From assembly GCA_017451225.1 (NCBI GenBank), contig JAFSPZ010000023.1:1-44878 (forward strand): a stretch of DNA of 44,878 nucleotides, given 5' to 3'. Shown in pieces: positions 44,552 to 44,878 of this stretch. The notes under the pieces are model-generated. The model was not told where the DNA came from. It saw nothing but the letters and a program-made list of their open reading frames with translations, and did not search any database. The translations under genes and the position numbers were made by a program. The stretch comes from Muribaculaceae bacterium. Lineage in GTDB: Bacteria; Bacteroidota; Bacteroidia; Bacteroidales; Muribaculaceae. Each line of letters opens with the position of its first letter. The stretch's first letter is position 1.

Positions 44552-44638
44552 GTTAATTTAATAAGGTGTAATCCTTATTTGCCTTCAACGGCTGCCTGAG
44601 CGGCTGCTAACGGATGCTGATAATCAGCTACTTACAGG
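44552..44638 (-). other. Possible 3' remnant of a gene and a palindrome
   Basis: On the minus strand a short frame (about 44580-44631) reads VADYQHPLAAAQAAVEGK then TAA, and copy 2 of the hairpin follows like a terminator. This could be the fossil end of a lost gene, since a stop lies immediately upstream. The palindrome GCTGATAATCAGC (44616-44628) overlaps it. No homologue is recognised. Confidence 0.2.
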
Positions 44639-44762
44639 TTTAGTGTAAAGTACTGGCATCTCTTTTTAGACTCATTCTGCCCATTCTGCTCATTTTGAGT
44701 GTGATTTTACAGCAGAATTATCTTGTTTATGTCATATCTTCAAATTTTAGTTTTACACTAAA
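44639..44762. repeat. 11-bp inverted repeat enclosing 9-bp repeats
   Basis: TTTAGTGTAAA (44639-44649) and TTTACACTAAA (44752-44762) are exact inverted copies 102 bp apart. Between them lie three 9-bp units: GACTCATTC, TGCCCATTC and TGCTCATTT (44669-44695). No open frame is present. Confidence 0.7.
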
Positions 44763-44790
44763 TTACACGATTTAATCATGCAATCACTTT

Positions 44791-44867
44791 TGCTCATTCT
44801 GCCCATTCGGCTCATTTTGTTTACAAATATACAAAAATCTTTGGATTCAGACTCGTTTTGCCTATTT
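44791..44867. repeat. 9-bp repeat clusters near the window end
   Basis: TGCTCATTC, TGCCCATTC, GGCTCATTT (44791-44817) repeat the cluster at 44669. A third weaker cluster, GACTCGTTT TGCCTATTT, lies at 44850-44867. No gene is seen in 44337-44878. Confidence 0.75.
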
Positions 44868-44878
44868 TTCGTGCAGAA

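Overview
This 44.9 kb window is chromosomal DNA of a Bacteroidota bacterium, most likely order Bacteroidales (Prevotellaceae or Muribaculaceae type; the genus cannot be fixed from sequence alone). Three things point there: the gene order tig-clpP-clpX-recQ followed by ppiC/surA/OstA-like/mutL, the lipoprotein form of TamA (TamL) beside TamB, and many copies of the Bacteroidota promoter -7 element TAnnTTTG, several with a TTTG or TTG -33 element 19-20 bp upstream. No rRNA, tRNA, CRISPR array, transposase, integrase or reverse transcriptase was seen.

Layout. 1-5.0 kb: 3' part of dnaK, then trigger factor, ClpP and ClpX (cytoplasmic folding and proteolysis). 5.1-7.3 kb: RecQ. 7.4-14.7 kb: two periplasmic parvulin-type prolyl isomerases (one SurA-like), an OstA/LptA-like protein and MutL. 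14.8-17.9 kb: two paralogous MFS transporters on the minus strand, divergent from groES-groEL (18.1-20.0 kb). 20.1-23.9 kb: small units (SpoU/TrmH methyltransferase, a lipoprotein, a D-Ala-D-Ala carboxypeptidase, a Lys-rich membrane protein, a VanZ-like protein). 23.9-31.6 kb: tamB-tamL on the minus strand. 31.6-32.06 kb: a repeat-rich spacer. 32.06-33.45 kb: an RsmF-type rRNA methyltransferase. 33.6-35.6 kb: a membrane Ser/Thr kinase fused to a SUMF1 (formylglycine-generating-enzyme fold) domain whose last ~35 codons look like the variable region of a diversity-generating retroelement target. 35.8-41.5 kb: an operon of a periplasmic 5'-nucleotidase, a GH3-serine hydrolase fusion and a TlpA-like thioredoxin lipoprotein. 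41.6-44.3 kb: a Cys-cluster lipoprotein, a small winged-helix protein, RsgA and a secreted Cys-rich protein. 44.34-44.88 kb: non-coding DNA with hairpins and short tandem repeats.

Much of the window is about protein quality control and envelope assembly: DnaK, Tig, ClpXP and GroESL inside the cell; PpiC, SurA, OstA-like and TamB/TamL in the periplasm and outer membrane; carboxypeptidase and GH3 hydrolase on the cell wall. These genes are ordinary for the group.

The less ordinary items are the kinase-SUMF1 protein with its probable hypervariable tail (its retroelement would have to lie outside the window), families of 9-, 10- and 13-bp tandem repeats in intergenic DNA with a consistent orientation relative to the upstream gene in two cases, a Cys-rich secreted protein gene bracketed by two near-identical hairpins, a MutL whose endonuclease motifs look eroded, and nested inverted repeats upstream of groESL where no standard promoter is evident.
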